DNA of 64,000 nt from Sycobia sp. Sy_11. Its lineage: Eukaryota > Arthropoda > Insecta > Hymenoptera > Epichrysomallidae. A program made the position numbers and the translations under genes. Below, piece by piece: positions 33,231 through 44,152 of this stretch. The stretch spans positions 537,001-601,000 of the forward strand of contig JACCIC010000065.1 of the NCBI GenBank assembly GCA_018907035.1, in the 5' to 3' direction. A model generated the notes under the pieces. It had not been told where the DNA came from, made no database searches, and saw only the letters and a program-made list of their open reading frames with translations. Position 1 is the stretch's first letter; each line of letters begins with the position of its first letter.

Positions 33231-34016
33231 ATATAAAATTAACACTTTTACACCTGATGCATTTTTTAAAATATGAAGTTTTTATAGGTATACAGACATT
33301 TTAAATCTTTTGTTTTTTTTAATAAATTAACTTACAGGAACGTATGTTCGCAGATTTAGACATCAAATTATATTAACGGTCTAAAAGAACCGTGTGTCTT
33401 GTTCAATAGCAATAGCTGAACCTAAGGTTAGTATAAATGTTACAATTCTAACAATTCAGTACACTAAATATAAAGACAATATCTATAAGGGATATGTATA
33501 AAACTGTTACTAATTTATTGAAAGTAATTTAAGATTTTCTTATATTTTTTTAAAGTTAAAATTAAGGAAATAAGATTTACTTCGCATGCGAATGGATGAA
33601 TATATATACATGAGTGAATGTAAATAATATTCTACTATACGATAAAAATTTATTAATAACTAAATCAGTAAAAGAGCACAAAATAATAATTATATAGATA
33701 CAGTAAATTCTATAAAATTTGCTAAGAGTATTTTAGACTATAGTATTACGCGAATATAGAAAAAATCTACTATCTACTTGCAGGAAGTACTCAAATGAAA
33801 TTATTTGCAAATGTGACACAAGTAAAATGAAAAATCTCGCGAGCAAACTCAAGTTAAAGGCCACAAAATATGTACATAAGGTGCACGGTTGATCCGTGAC
33901 CGTGACGGGAAAATCGAAGGTTTTTCAGAAAATGGCTTGTTAGATTATTTTAGCCTTCTATAAATAATAAAATAAAAAATACTTGAAACTAAATATTGGA
34001 CAGTATCGTAAAGGGA
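33231..34016. other. AT-rich spacer with dispersed repeat copy 2
   Basis: No gene seen. The only structure is the 95-bp repeat at 33836-33930 shared with 17041-17145. Confidence 0.5.
33836..33930 (+). repeat. Dispersed repeat, about 95 bp (copy 2)
   Basis: It shares TCGCGAGC, GTACATAAGGT-like and TTGATCCGTG...CGTGACGG...CGAAG blocks with 17041-17145. Confidence 0.5.
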
Positions 34017-34276
34017 TGTAAACATATGTGTCCACTGGGTCTTATTACGATCTGAGTCTTTGCTGCCCTGCGCGGCAAATGATTTATGAGTTTATTGTTT
34101 AGATGTCTGATGTGTTTTTATAGGTTTTAAGTTTCTCACAAAGCTTGCAGAGTTCCCAAATTTCGAGTACTGTAGCTAGTTTTGCGTTGTCCTTTCGTTT
34201 GAACAGAAGTTTTTTCTTTCCTCGATTGAAATAAAGTTCATATTAAAAGATTATTTCGTGTATCTTTATTTTAACA
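34017..34276 (+). repeat. Possible solo LTR
   Basis: A 260-bp block begins TGTAAACATATGTGTCC and ends ATTTTAACA. It has AATAAAG about 45 bp before the end, as LTRs do. No second LTR, primer site or coding region can be identified. The GC-richer sequence after it (34.4-34.7 kb) encodes one 111-codon frame with no known motif. Confidence 0.25.
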
Positions 34277-35842
34277 TTCCACCTACTATATTTAATAAAA
34301 ATTCAATATGGCTTTTATACGGTTTCACACGTAGTGGCCGAAATTTGCTGTAGAAAACCCTTGGGATTTTCAAAGTTGAAAAAGGTTATGATTCCTAAAA
34401 GCAGTATACGTGCTTTGGCGGGAAATTCGACCATTTTTCCTCAAGAAAGCCGTTCTACAGATCTATATATTGAGATGGATCGTATTCTGGCTTTGGAAAA
34501 ATGATGGGGATTTCAAAAAGATGAGGTATTCGGTTTATCGTTTTGGATTCTCCGAGCGTCGGGCTGCGCCAGAGTTTAGGCTGCGAGTTGGGGCTTGTCT
34601 CTTGAAATTGGACCCGCTTGGAGCGGGACCGAACGTGAAAACAGCGCTGTATAAGCGCGCGTGGATTATTCGAATCTCATCGCTGCTAAGGTTCGCATTG
34701 TATATTTTATTCAATAGTATTAAATTCTTTTTGATTTCAAACTAAAATTTTTATCGTTATTTCATTGCCAGACATCCCAGCGTTTTGTTCATTTCACCGA
34801 AAAATATCGCACTCTCTGCATAGCTATCATAAAATACCCTTGTAATCCTGGATACTCGGTAAAGCGGTCCAGTTTTGGAGATTCGACTGTTGTCAGATCA
34901 TTTTATTTTCACCATTTATGGTCGAAACTTTGTATATTCAACCACGTATAGGCCAGAGTATGCAGTAGTAATGCAGTGGTAACCAACTAAAAATATAGTC
35001 GTTCCCTTTACAGCTAAGCAATCTATTATAGAAATTCATTCAACACAACTGATTATCATGTACTACTTTAACTCATCCAAATGAAGTTTGTACAGTAGGA
35101 GACCTCGTGATCTATTTTTTCACCACATTATTTTATGTAAAATAATTAATAAATTAAGATCGAAAGCATTTTTTTCCTTTGTTTTGTTGAATAGAATTTA
35201 TAACAGAATAAAAAGTTTTTGACGGCGCTTTGGTTCGCTCCTTCGGACTAAATATAGAGATGGATCAAAAATTTAAAAAGATGACTTATTTTCCCGTGTA
35301 AACGCGTTATTTCGAATTGAAACAGTAATCAAATTTATTTATTTTATAAACGGTTTAGTGTGAGATGCACATTTGTTAATTTTTTTAAATAAAAAATTGA
35401 AATTGCATTAAGAACTCAGAATTATCTATATGAAGACCAATAAAAAATCCATAGAATTTTTTTTATTTATAATTTTTTTTATTTTTTTAACATTTTAATC
35501 AATCTTTTTTTTGAAAATATTAAATGTCCGATAAAAATTTACAATTGTCAATGAAACTTCCATATTTTGTACAGAACGTAAATTAATGCATAATTTATAT
35601 TATATGTAATAAAAGTTCTTGTAAAAGTCAATATTTTCTCTATAAAAAAAATTAAGTACAAATTAATAAAATGTTATATACACTGCATTAAATTTAATGC
35701 ACAATTCAGAAGTTTACTAAAGGTTCTGTTACCCACCGATAGAGGGATACTGTATGAGCGGTTAACAATCGCGTCAGTCATCAAAAAAAACCAATTACAG
35801 GATTATTCCTTTATATGATTATATGTGTGATGCGTTACATAC

Positions 35843-35846
<4 letters not shown>

Positions 35847-35892
<46 letters not shown>
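35847..35892. repeat. (AT)n microsatellite
   Basis: Uninterrupted AT run. Confidence 0.97.
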
Positions 35893-35895
<3 letters not shown>

Positions 35896-35990
35896 GTAAT
35901 GTATTAATGCGTTAAAAATATGTAATATCTAAATATTTGAAAGAGTTGTATATAATTCATTAAATTTAAAAGTCATAATTCACGTAATAA

Positions 35991-35994
<4 letters not shown>

Positions 35995-36045
<51 letters not shown>
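35995..36045. repeat. (AT)n microsatellite
   Basis: Uninterrupted AT run, about 100 bp after the previous one. Confidence 0.97.
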
Positions 36046-36049
<4 letters not shown>

Positions 36050-37359
36050 ACTTATAACAGTACAATAGTGCAATGGTTTCAGGAGAAAAGTCTTTTTAAA
36101 TTATGTAAAAAATACATTAAATGTAATGCACATGTACTCAAAGATACTTTCGTAAACGTAAAGAAAGTCAGATTCATTGAAAGCTGAAAAATCATATATA
36201 TGTGCATGATACATTTTCAATAAATTCTGCATTAAATTTAATGTAAAATGCATGAATTTGCAGTTTTTAATGAATTTCGATTCCTTTGCGTTTATGAAAA
36301 TAGCTAATAGATAGTTATTATTTTAGAATACCGAATGGGATAAGTTTGAATTCTTGAAAAAAAAACTGTTAACTATTGAAAAAATGAAATAAATACATAA
36401 ACTCATAAAAAAAATTATCTGTAGTTGTAAATTTATATATATTGAATTATTGTCATTCATTTCATAATGCCTTATTGAAATCAAGAAAATTTTCTTTGAT
36501 TATAAATTATCAGGAGCTAATCAAAATAATAATAAAGTTATGAATATTAAAGTATAAAGTTAATTAGGCAACAATTATTTATTTAAAATGACAAATGATC
36601 TTGAAACAGATTCTTAGCAATCCATATAACATTCAATAGCGAAAGCGCGGAAACCTTTTTTCTTTTTTCCTTTATATTTACATCGAACAACGGGATAGTC
36701 CGTATTACACGCATAATATACGCAATCTTAGTAACATAAATCTCAAAATGCCCGCGCGTGTATCCTTTACGTGTGTGGAATGCGATTTTCGCACGAGGTC
36801 AGGCGGTCAAGAAGAGATTTTTTTGTCGTTGACGTTGCGTGACAATTGGGATATTGTTTGACCAATTTCTTACGACAGCTGCATTCTGTATAAAAGTAGC
36901 TAATTCCCTTTTTAATTTAACGAGGAATATGTATAGAATAACTGAGAGCTGCTACAAAAATGTAGATTACAACATATAATTAGTTCAAAGAGAAAATCGA
37001 TACCTCAAAAACCCTTCATTCTATGAGTATACTTAAGTTTAATACTTTGTGACACAGTTTTTGAAAAATATGTTTTGGTTAATGAATCCTTTGTTAGATT
37101 TTCAAAATCCAAAAAAGTAAAAATGGCAGATTTAATATGGTGAGCATCTTGATAAAAATTTTAGATTTAGAGAGTTTAAAAAGTATGGCGGTTTTCTCAT
37201 TTTAATTAAAAATATAACAGAAATATTTTTTTGTTTTTGAACTTTTACAATGGATATCTGCAAACTGACCCGTTCAAGTGAACGTATAGGAATCTTATCA
37301 TCATCAAAACACAACGAAAAATGTAGTCATTGTAACAAAAATTTAAATGTCTACAGTGG

Positions 37360-37362
<3 letters not shown>

Positions 37363-37407
<45 letters not shown>
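37363..37407. repeat. (AT)n microsatellite
   Basis: Uninterrupted AT run. Confidence 0.97.
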
Positions 37408-37410
<3 letters not shown>

Positions 37411-38515
37411 AAGTTAATTAAAAAAAATAAAAAATAAATTAAAAAATTAAGAAAAAAATTTTATAAATAAACTTTATTAGTCCAAAATTGGGTTTAAAAT
37501 GTGTATACAACAAACAGCAAGATAAATATCTAGTTTGTTGAAATTGTGGTTAGTAATTTGTAATAATAAATAAAACACAGAAAATTTAATTATGTCTAAA
37601 AAAATATAATATAAATTTATGACTTATTTTGTTTCTATATACAATTGTTGAAGTTTATACCTTTTATACGCATTTATAACTATTTGGAGAATATTTATTA
37701 AGAATTAAAGATTCGATTAAACAAAAAAAATTATGTCTGGTGTTTCTTTGATGGTATATTCCATGAAGCTAAATTTTATTTTCTACAATTTCTGCAATTA
37801 AAATGTAGACTTATGCTGGTCGTATAGAGAAAGATTTTAATCATGTGAAGACAATGCTGATAATGAAAAAAAATCAAGAAAACATAAATACTTTTTGTAA
37901 TAATGTGTAGAAAAGCGATGTGTTAAACAATAATAGACAATTTTTCTATAATAAACAATAAATAAATTATTTGATATTATTAAAGATTATACTAATTATA
38001 GCTTTATGATTTAGGATACCTATTGTATGTGAAGAAAATTTTATTATTCCAGTTAAATTATATGCTGTAATAAAGAGCTGAAATCTCGGTTGAAAAACTG
38101 GAATTTCTAAAGAAAGATAAATTACTGGCGAAGTATAAATAAAGAAAGTTTATAAACAAGACGGTAATTTTGTAACATTAACACTCAATAAAATAAAACA
38201 TTAATAGCAGGGTACAACTGCAATAAAAGTTAGTTGTTAACACAATATTAGATACTACATTTGCTTACACATTTTCCCGCGCTTATATATATAAAGCACA
38301 CTTTTAAAATACGAATCATAATATTCGTATATAATGCTATATGTATTATTTCAGAACAAAGCAAAATCCTTATATAAATCTCCAATAAAACATTTAACGC
38401 TATGGAACCCATTTACGCGTCGCTAATTGTTATATTAATACAACAATTCGATGAATCAAACATAGATATATAAGATATATACATATGTTTTTAAAGGACG
38501 TGTTCCACGACTCAC

Positions 38516-38862
38516 CCGTCCTCCTCCGTGGTGACCTTGTAGACCGCGTCGAAGATGCGGTGCCGCCGATGAGCCGAGCCGGTCAGCCATCCCCGGGCGC
38601 TCCCGTCGCCGGCGTGATAATCCGCGGGCGAGACGCTCGAGGCCTTATGATCCGAAGGGTTATGCTGATCCTTTTGCTCCGCGCCTCGCTGGTGCTGCTC
38701 CCGCTGGGGCGACGGTGACGACGGTGATCGGGACATTGCTTTTCTTCGACCGTCGCTCGCACGGCGCAGCTCCCTTTTATTATGCGCGTACGGAATCAAC
38801 CAGGAGAGGCGCCGACGATAGACCGACGACGATGCACTCCTGTTTTGCTCGACCGTGCGCAT
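38516..38862 (-). CDS. Probable first coding exon of an unrecognised gene
   Basis: A minus-strand frame opens with ATG at 38862 and runs 115 codons plus two bases to a perfect donor, GG|GTGAGT, at 38516/38515. The peptide is basic and rich in Arg, Ser, His and Gln (SVYRRRLSWLIPYAHNKRE near the start, HRRHRIFDAVYKVTTEEDG at the end). It looks like a disordered N-terminus leading into a folded region. The block is CpG-rich, unlike its AT-rich surroundings, and a (GA)n run lies just upstream. No following exon is recognised to the left within 38 kb. I do not recognise the family. The true start could be a later Met (MSRSPSSPS, about residue 43). Confidence 0.5.
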
Positions 38863-39150
38863 GTTATACCTAAGGTATCGCTATATAATATCATATAAAA
38901 ATTCAGAGATATAGAGAGAGAGAGAGAGAGAGAGCGAGAGAGCGAGCGGGAGAGAGTGAGAAGGGGGAGAGTGGTAGAGAAACAGCGAAACAAAGAGAGG
39001 TGGTTCGGCGTGAAGTTTTTCGACGTTGTGGCCACGGTTCCGGTACTCTTTTCTTTTCGCTCAAATTACAGACATACAGTGTGATTATGTATTCAAGTGG
39101 CACCAGGTAGCAGGAGTGGCCGAGGTTGACTCGATCCACCCACGCTATCA
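38863..39150 (-). promoter_or_regulatory. Likely 5' UTR/promoter of the 38.5-kb exon
   Basis: GC-richer sequence immediately upstream of the exon, with a (GA)n run at 38915-38950. GA runs near transcription starts suggest GAGA-factor binding. No clear TATA box is seen at a fixed distance. Confidence 0.35.
38915..38950. repeat. (GA)n microsatellite
   Basis: GA repeat with a few GAGC interruptions. Confidence 0.95.
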
Positions 39151-40212
39151 AAATTAAGGTAGAGAGCCCTCCGAAATTTACGAAGCCAAAATTTAAACCT
39201 AACAGAAAATATTATGATAAAATTCGAATCAGAAAAGCAATTTACGCCTTGGCTGAATTAAAATCTCGACTAGGTAGGTATGCGGCAGATTTCGATTTCT
39301 TATAATGTAAACTATATTATAGCTTGCCTAAAAAAGGTTCAAACGTCAAAGATAAAACTTACTGAAAATAAAAAAACTGCCTTCGAGAAAAGCTAGCGCG
39401 ATTGAACTTGCACCACGCAACTTTTGGAAGTCGTATAAGAACTGCTTTAGACTGCTAAAAATTGTTTTAAATTCAATTAACTATGAATTACAGTCGGTAA
39501 CTGAAACGTATGTTATTCTGAAACTGAAAAAGAGATTCATTTACAATTATTGAATTTGTAATTCTATAATTACCAGGAATTCAAATTTTATGCAAAATAA
39601 AGTAATGAACGTCTGACCTATCTCAAAAAATCTATTCTATTGTAGAGACCTAGTCAATATAGATTGGCATAATATGTCTTAATAAATTGCTTTTATTATT
39701 CAAAGACTATTTATTAAGGCAATCTTGAAACATAGATTCCAGAATGACTAATATATTTTTATCCATCTTAGCTTTGAAAATGATCTTTTGATGATATAAT
39801 TTGTATGCATTGCGATTTGCTACGAACAACGGCTTTGAGCGGGCGGGAAAGTCGATGAAAAGGCCTTTTATTATTTGTTATAAAATCAATTATTTAATGC
39901 TTCTAAGGTGGACCGTTGTTCGTTTTAACTCAAACTTTAGCATCTATCTTTTAACCTAAGAATTCTTAGAATTGGTATATCATATATAAATATTTCAAAT
40001 TTAGTAATATTTTAATCATTTCATGTACGATTATTCATCAATATTATATAATATAATATGCAATTTCGTATGTGTGCGCGCCTCCTAATTTCTTTTCATT
40101 AGTATCGAATCTTTGTGTACTGCATAATAAGTTTCGCCTCTTGTAACCTCAATGGCGATAGTACTCGCCGCAATGTGTAAAATGACTACAACAGCTTATG
40201 CGTTTTATTATG

Positions 40213-40281
<69 letters not shown>

Positions 40282-40760
40282 CTCGGCACTCGAGTATATG
40301 ATTCCGACTTTATACATATTTTCAAATTTATTATAAGGTTTGACAAATTTCTTAATTGTTATAATTATTGCATTTGAAATTACAACTAAAATTAAAATGA
40401 TAAATCAATATCATACTTAAATATTCTAAAACTAAAAAAATAATTTTACTCATAATAATTAATTTTTTGATCTGCTATAATATCATTATAAATGAATGAA
40501 ACATTATTAATTTTATTTTCCTTTAATATTTGCCTTAAAAAAATTATTTTCTTTTAACATTATCTAAAAATTTCATTAGATGAGATATCTTTATTTACGA
40601 ATGTACAATTGAATTTATTTAATGAAATTATAGATGAAAAATGGACAAAAAAAGTATACACACATTAATTAAGTATACACAACATTAACAAAAGATGAAT
40701 TTATTAAAGCAATAAGTGTCTTTTTAAGAGTAAAATTTATCTTTTCAAAATATTTTTTAT
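39151..40760. other. AT-rich sequence, nothing recognised
   Basis: Apart from a long AT run at 40217-40278, no gene or repeat is seen. Confidence 0.55.
40217..40278. repeat. (AT)n microsatellite
   Basis: Uninterrupted AT run of about 60 bp. Confidence 0.97.
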
Positions 40761-40766
40761 GAAAAA

Positions 40767-41500
40767 GATATGGCTATCTAATTGAAATACCTTTATCACC
40801 GGTCATTGCTAATTTGGTAATGAAAAAATTAGAGAATATTGCATTGACTAAGTTAAATTTTGAACCAATCATCTATAAAAGATATCTTGATAACGTTTTG
40901 ACAATTGTACCAAATAAGTGTGTTTATTTCTTAAACAATAAATTAATTTTTTTGGACGTTAATGTTATTAGAGTTAGTAATAACAAAGTAAAATTAAATT
41001 GGTATAGAAAACCTACATAGTCAGGTTGGTTGTTAAATTTTAACTCACAATATCAATTCGGAAATAAGATAGGTGCTCTAAAGGGAGTCATCGACAGACT
41101 GATCAAATTGTCACATAAAGATTTTAGAAAAGATAATTTAAAATTAGTTAAAGAGATATTTATTAATAATGATTAACCAGTAGACCTTATATAGATAAAA
41201 TAATTGAGACGAGAGTAGATCAGACTAACAATAATAGTAGAGAATATAATATAAAAAACAAAAACAATAATAATAAAATGGTAGTATTACCATATGTAAA
41301 AGGTTTGTCAGAAAGAATTAGAGGTTCTTTCAAAAAACATAATATTCAAGTTTACTTTAAAAATAATAATATAAGAAATCTATTTAGCAATTATAAAAAT
41401 AAGGATGATGAATGTTTAAAAGCAAAAGTCGTATACAAAATAAATTGTAAAAATTATGATAAATATTAAATAAGGCAAACAGGTAATACTTAAAACAGGA
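40767..41500 (+). pseudogene. Penelope-like element: RT and linker fragment
   Basis: The reading starts at PLSPVIANLV (40795), an RT motif B relative, and continues through YKRYLDNV, where the catalytic pair of Penelope RTs (YxDD) has become DN. A FLDVNVIRVSNNKVKLNWYRKPT-like block follows (split here: FLDVNVIRV, then LNWYRKPT). One stop at 41018 is followed in frame by a thumb-like segment to 41176. A second frame (41278-41469) has LPYVKGLSERI and VYKINCKNYDKY, the connector that precedes the GIY-YIG endonuclease. The endonuclease itself is cut off. Penelope elements are retroelements with their own RT class. Confidence 0.82.
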
Positions 41501-42639
41501 AATATATAAACATCGGTATATTTTGCCAAGTATGAATGATGCACCCGTGTTCGGACAACTATATCTTCACAAAGCTTTAATGGTTACAGTATTTATTTAT
41601 ATACTTATAGATCTATGGTAAGAGTATATTTTTTTATAAGTCGTCAATCGCCACTCGCCAGAGCAACGCGGGCGTCTCGAGCGCATCTGAGTTGAGAGTA
41701 AAAAAGGCGATAATTTTAGGTTGAAACCGAGCCGGGCTGGCGGGTTCAGGCTGAAACGTTTTGACTGTCTTAAAGTACGTACATTAAAATTATTGTCTGA
41801 TTCTTTGTGCTAAGATTTTATAGTCGAATTGAGTAGTTTATATTCTACAGACTTGTATGTTTTGCGGTATGGTTACTGTGTTCTAAAGGTTATGGCCATT
41901 GCGTCAGTCGTGTGCACCGACTGATTATCCTACCCGGGAACCTAAGGGGCCAAGGCTCTTGCAGCCTATATACCGACAGCTCATTGACTCCCATTATTTG
42001 GGCGTGCTGTTGCAGGGCACCTGAAGTCCATCTGTTGGTGGAGTCAGGTGCTTGTTGACCTAACCTCCGCACTAATAAGAAGCTTGAAGGCAGTTTATTC
42101 GTTGATTTCACGAGAACTCTCGGTGTTCTTTACATGTAAATTTAAGTATATAGCTTTAAGTTGTGCGTATAAAACATCATTATTGTTGCGTTATTCGAAT
42201 TTAGATGTAACTTTATTTACGTTAACTACATATTGTGTAGCTGTCTGTTTGTATAATTATAGTTAGTATCATTCTAATAATAATAATTTTAATTAGAGTT
42301 TGCTGGCAACAGGCTTTTTCTCTGCTTCCAGCTAGAGTTTTTTTTAATGCGGTTGACCATTAATTTCATTTGATTAATAAATAAATATAAATTCCTTTCA
42401 TAGATAATATATTGTAATTTCATTAAATTAAATTTCGTACGATTCCCCATCCACTCCTTAATACATTTATATTTTACACACACACACACCCACGCACAAT
42501 TATTGCATTGGTAAGTCACACATCAACAACTCAGCTGAAAACAGCATTTCTTAGATTAATTGCCTTCTTTCGATTTTGAAAATGTAAATGTTTTAGAACA
42601 AGGTATTAAAAGTAGATCTAAAAGAGAAACTCTTTTAAG

Positions 42640-42704
<65 letters not shown>

Positions 42705-42770
42705 ATCAATATTATATAAATTAATTTAGAGTAAGGATAGGGTATATATAGTAGCATGCTGGGTTTTTCA
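41501..42770. other. Sequence between Penelope fragments, with a GC-rich block
   Basis: 41640-42060 is unusually GC-rich (GAGCCGGGCTGGCGGG, CTACCCGGGAACC) and has no supported frame. It might be a SINE or the 5' region of another LINE. An AT run fills 42643-42700. Confidence 0.35.
42643..42700. repeat. (AT)n microsatellite
   Basis: Uninterrupted AT run of about 58 bp. Confidence 0.97.
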
Positions 42771-43090
42771 TTTTAGTTTAGTCCTTGACGATGAACCGTA
42801 GCGGTTCGAAACGTCAAGTATTTAAGTTACATTTAAATTTAAGGTGGTGGGGACAGTTAGTTTGTTGTTTGCTAACATAGAATCTAGATTATTTTATTTG
42901 TATTATTTTTATTATTTTTATTATTTTTAATTTTTAATTTTATTTTACTTTATTTTATTTTTAGTGGTAATTTCTATTTCAGATTCTTCGGGGGCGATTG
43001 TAAACAAGGACAGTCTGACTGTGATTATATTAGCATAATACATTGTTGTATAAAAACTGTAAGACCGATAAAAATATTTATTAATTTAAC
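42771..43090 (+). repeat. Penelope-type terminal segment (copy 1)
   Basis: About 320 bp that matches 54187-54512 in inverted orientation. Shared blocks are GATGAACCGTAGCGGTTCGAA, split here as GATGAACCG and CGGTTCGAA; TAAATTTAAG before a G-rich stretch; TTTCAGATTCT; AACAAGGACAGTCTGACTGT; and a final AAGACCGAT. It contains the hammerhead-like hairpin and a poly(TTTTA) tract. Its nearness to the Penelope RT fragment suggests it is the terminal repeat of that family. Confidence 0.65.
42784..42818 (+). ncRNA. Hammerhead-like hairpin, Penelope-type (copy 1)
   Basis: Outer stem CTTGACG (42784-42790) pairs perfectly with CGTCAAG (42812-42818); inner stem GAACCG (42793-42798) pairs with CGGTTC (42802-42807). 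Unpaired AT and GAAA form an internal loop. The order resembles hammerhead ribozymes of Penelope-like elements (CUGAUGA ... GAAA), but the CUGA strand is not canonical, so cleavage is doubtful. Confidence 0.45.
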
Positions 43091-44096
43091 ATTATTTAGA
43101 TAAAAAAATGTTAAGATTTTCTCTTATTTCTTAAAAGAAACTACAGGTTCTTATAAAGAATTTATAGATATGAGATATAATTATTATGAGTTACATTCAA
43201 ATAATAGCGATGCAGTTTGATGAATTTGGCAAAATATAATTCAAACAATCAAATTTTATTTATAATGAAATAAAAGCAGACTTTTTAATTAATTTTGATA
43301 AGATTTGAATGATTTATGAAGAAAACTCTATTGAGAACTATTAGTTATTACATGCATTCTTATGAAACTCATAATAATCATAAATTTTTTGATTGATTGA
43401 ATTTGAAAGTGAAAAATCGTGTTAATATTTATAGATTTATGAAGCTGCATATAAACTGATATTAAATATTTATAATACTCTATATATTCGCATAGAAAAC
43501 TTCATATTAAAACTTTACTAAACTAATATTTTCATCATTTAAAAATGATATATTGATAAGAATTTTAATAAAAGATAAGTAAAAAGACGTATTTATAAAT
43601 AACGAGAACAAAGTAGAACACTTTTTATTCAAATAAAGTAGCTACTTTCCCTTTACCAATGCCATCTGTATATGTAGTAGAACTGATGTAAAGTATTACA
43701 AAGTTGCCATAACATTTTTATAACTTATTTACCTTCAATCTTCAGAAAACATAAAAATTTATAGTTTCAGCAGATTTACAGACATTAAACATTTTTTGCG
43801 ATTTTTAGTTTTTTTCATATCTTGTAAATATTTTATAGCGGTGTAATAAAGTAAATGTTAATAAGAATAATTATGGAAAATTAAATTTGTGTTGTCATTA
43901 TTTTATTTTCATTCATAATAAATAAAAAAAAATTAAATCCATAAATCTATGATATGGTATACGTCAGATTTTATTTATATTCAACATTTCAATGTGTTTA
44001 TATTCTATTTATTGTCTAATTTTTTAACAGAAACGATGTAAATGCATATTTAATTAAATACTTATTAAATAATAAAATAATTGCAAAAGATAAATG

Positions 44097-44152
<56 letters not shown>

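Larger units (their letters stand above)
34277..38480. other. AT-rich sequence, no gene recognised
   Basis: The frame at 34410-34745 sits in a GC-richer patch but shows no domain. The segment at 36640-36860 is also GC-richer and may be regulatory. The rest is AT-rich with microsatellites. It could be the first intron of the minus-strand gene at 38.5 kb. Confidence 0.5.

Noticed and set aside
42784..42818. Calling this a canonical, active hammerhead ribozyme
   Set aside because: The CUGA strand and a normal third stem are not present; only a similar layout is seen.
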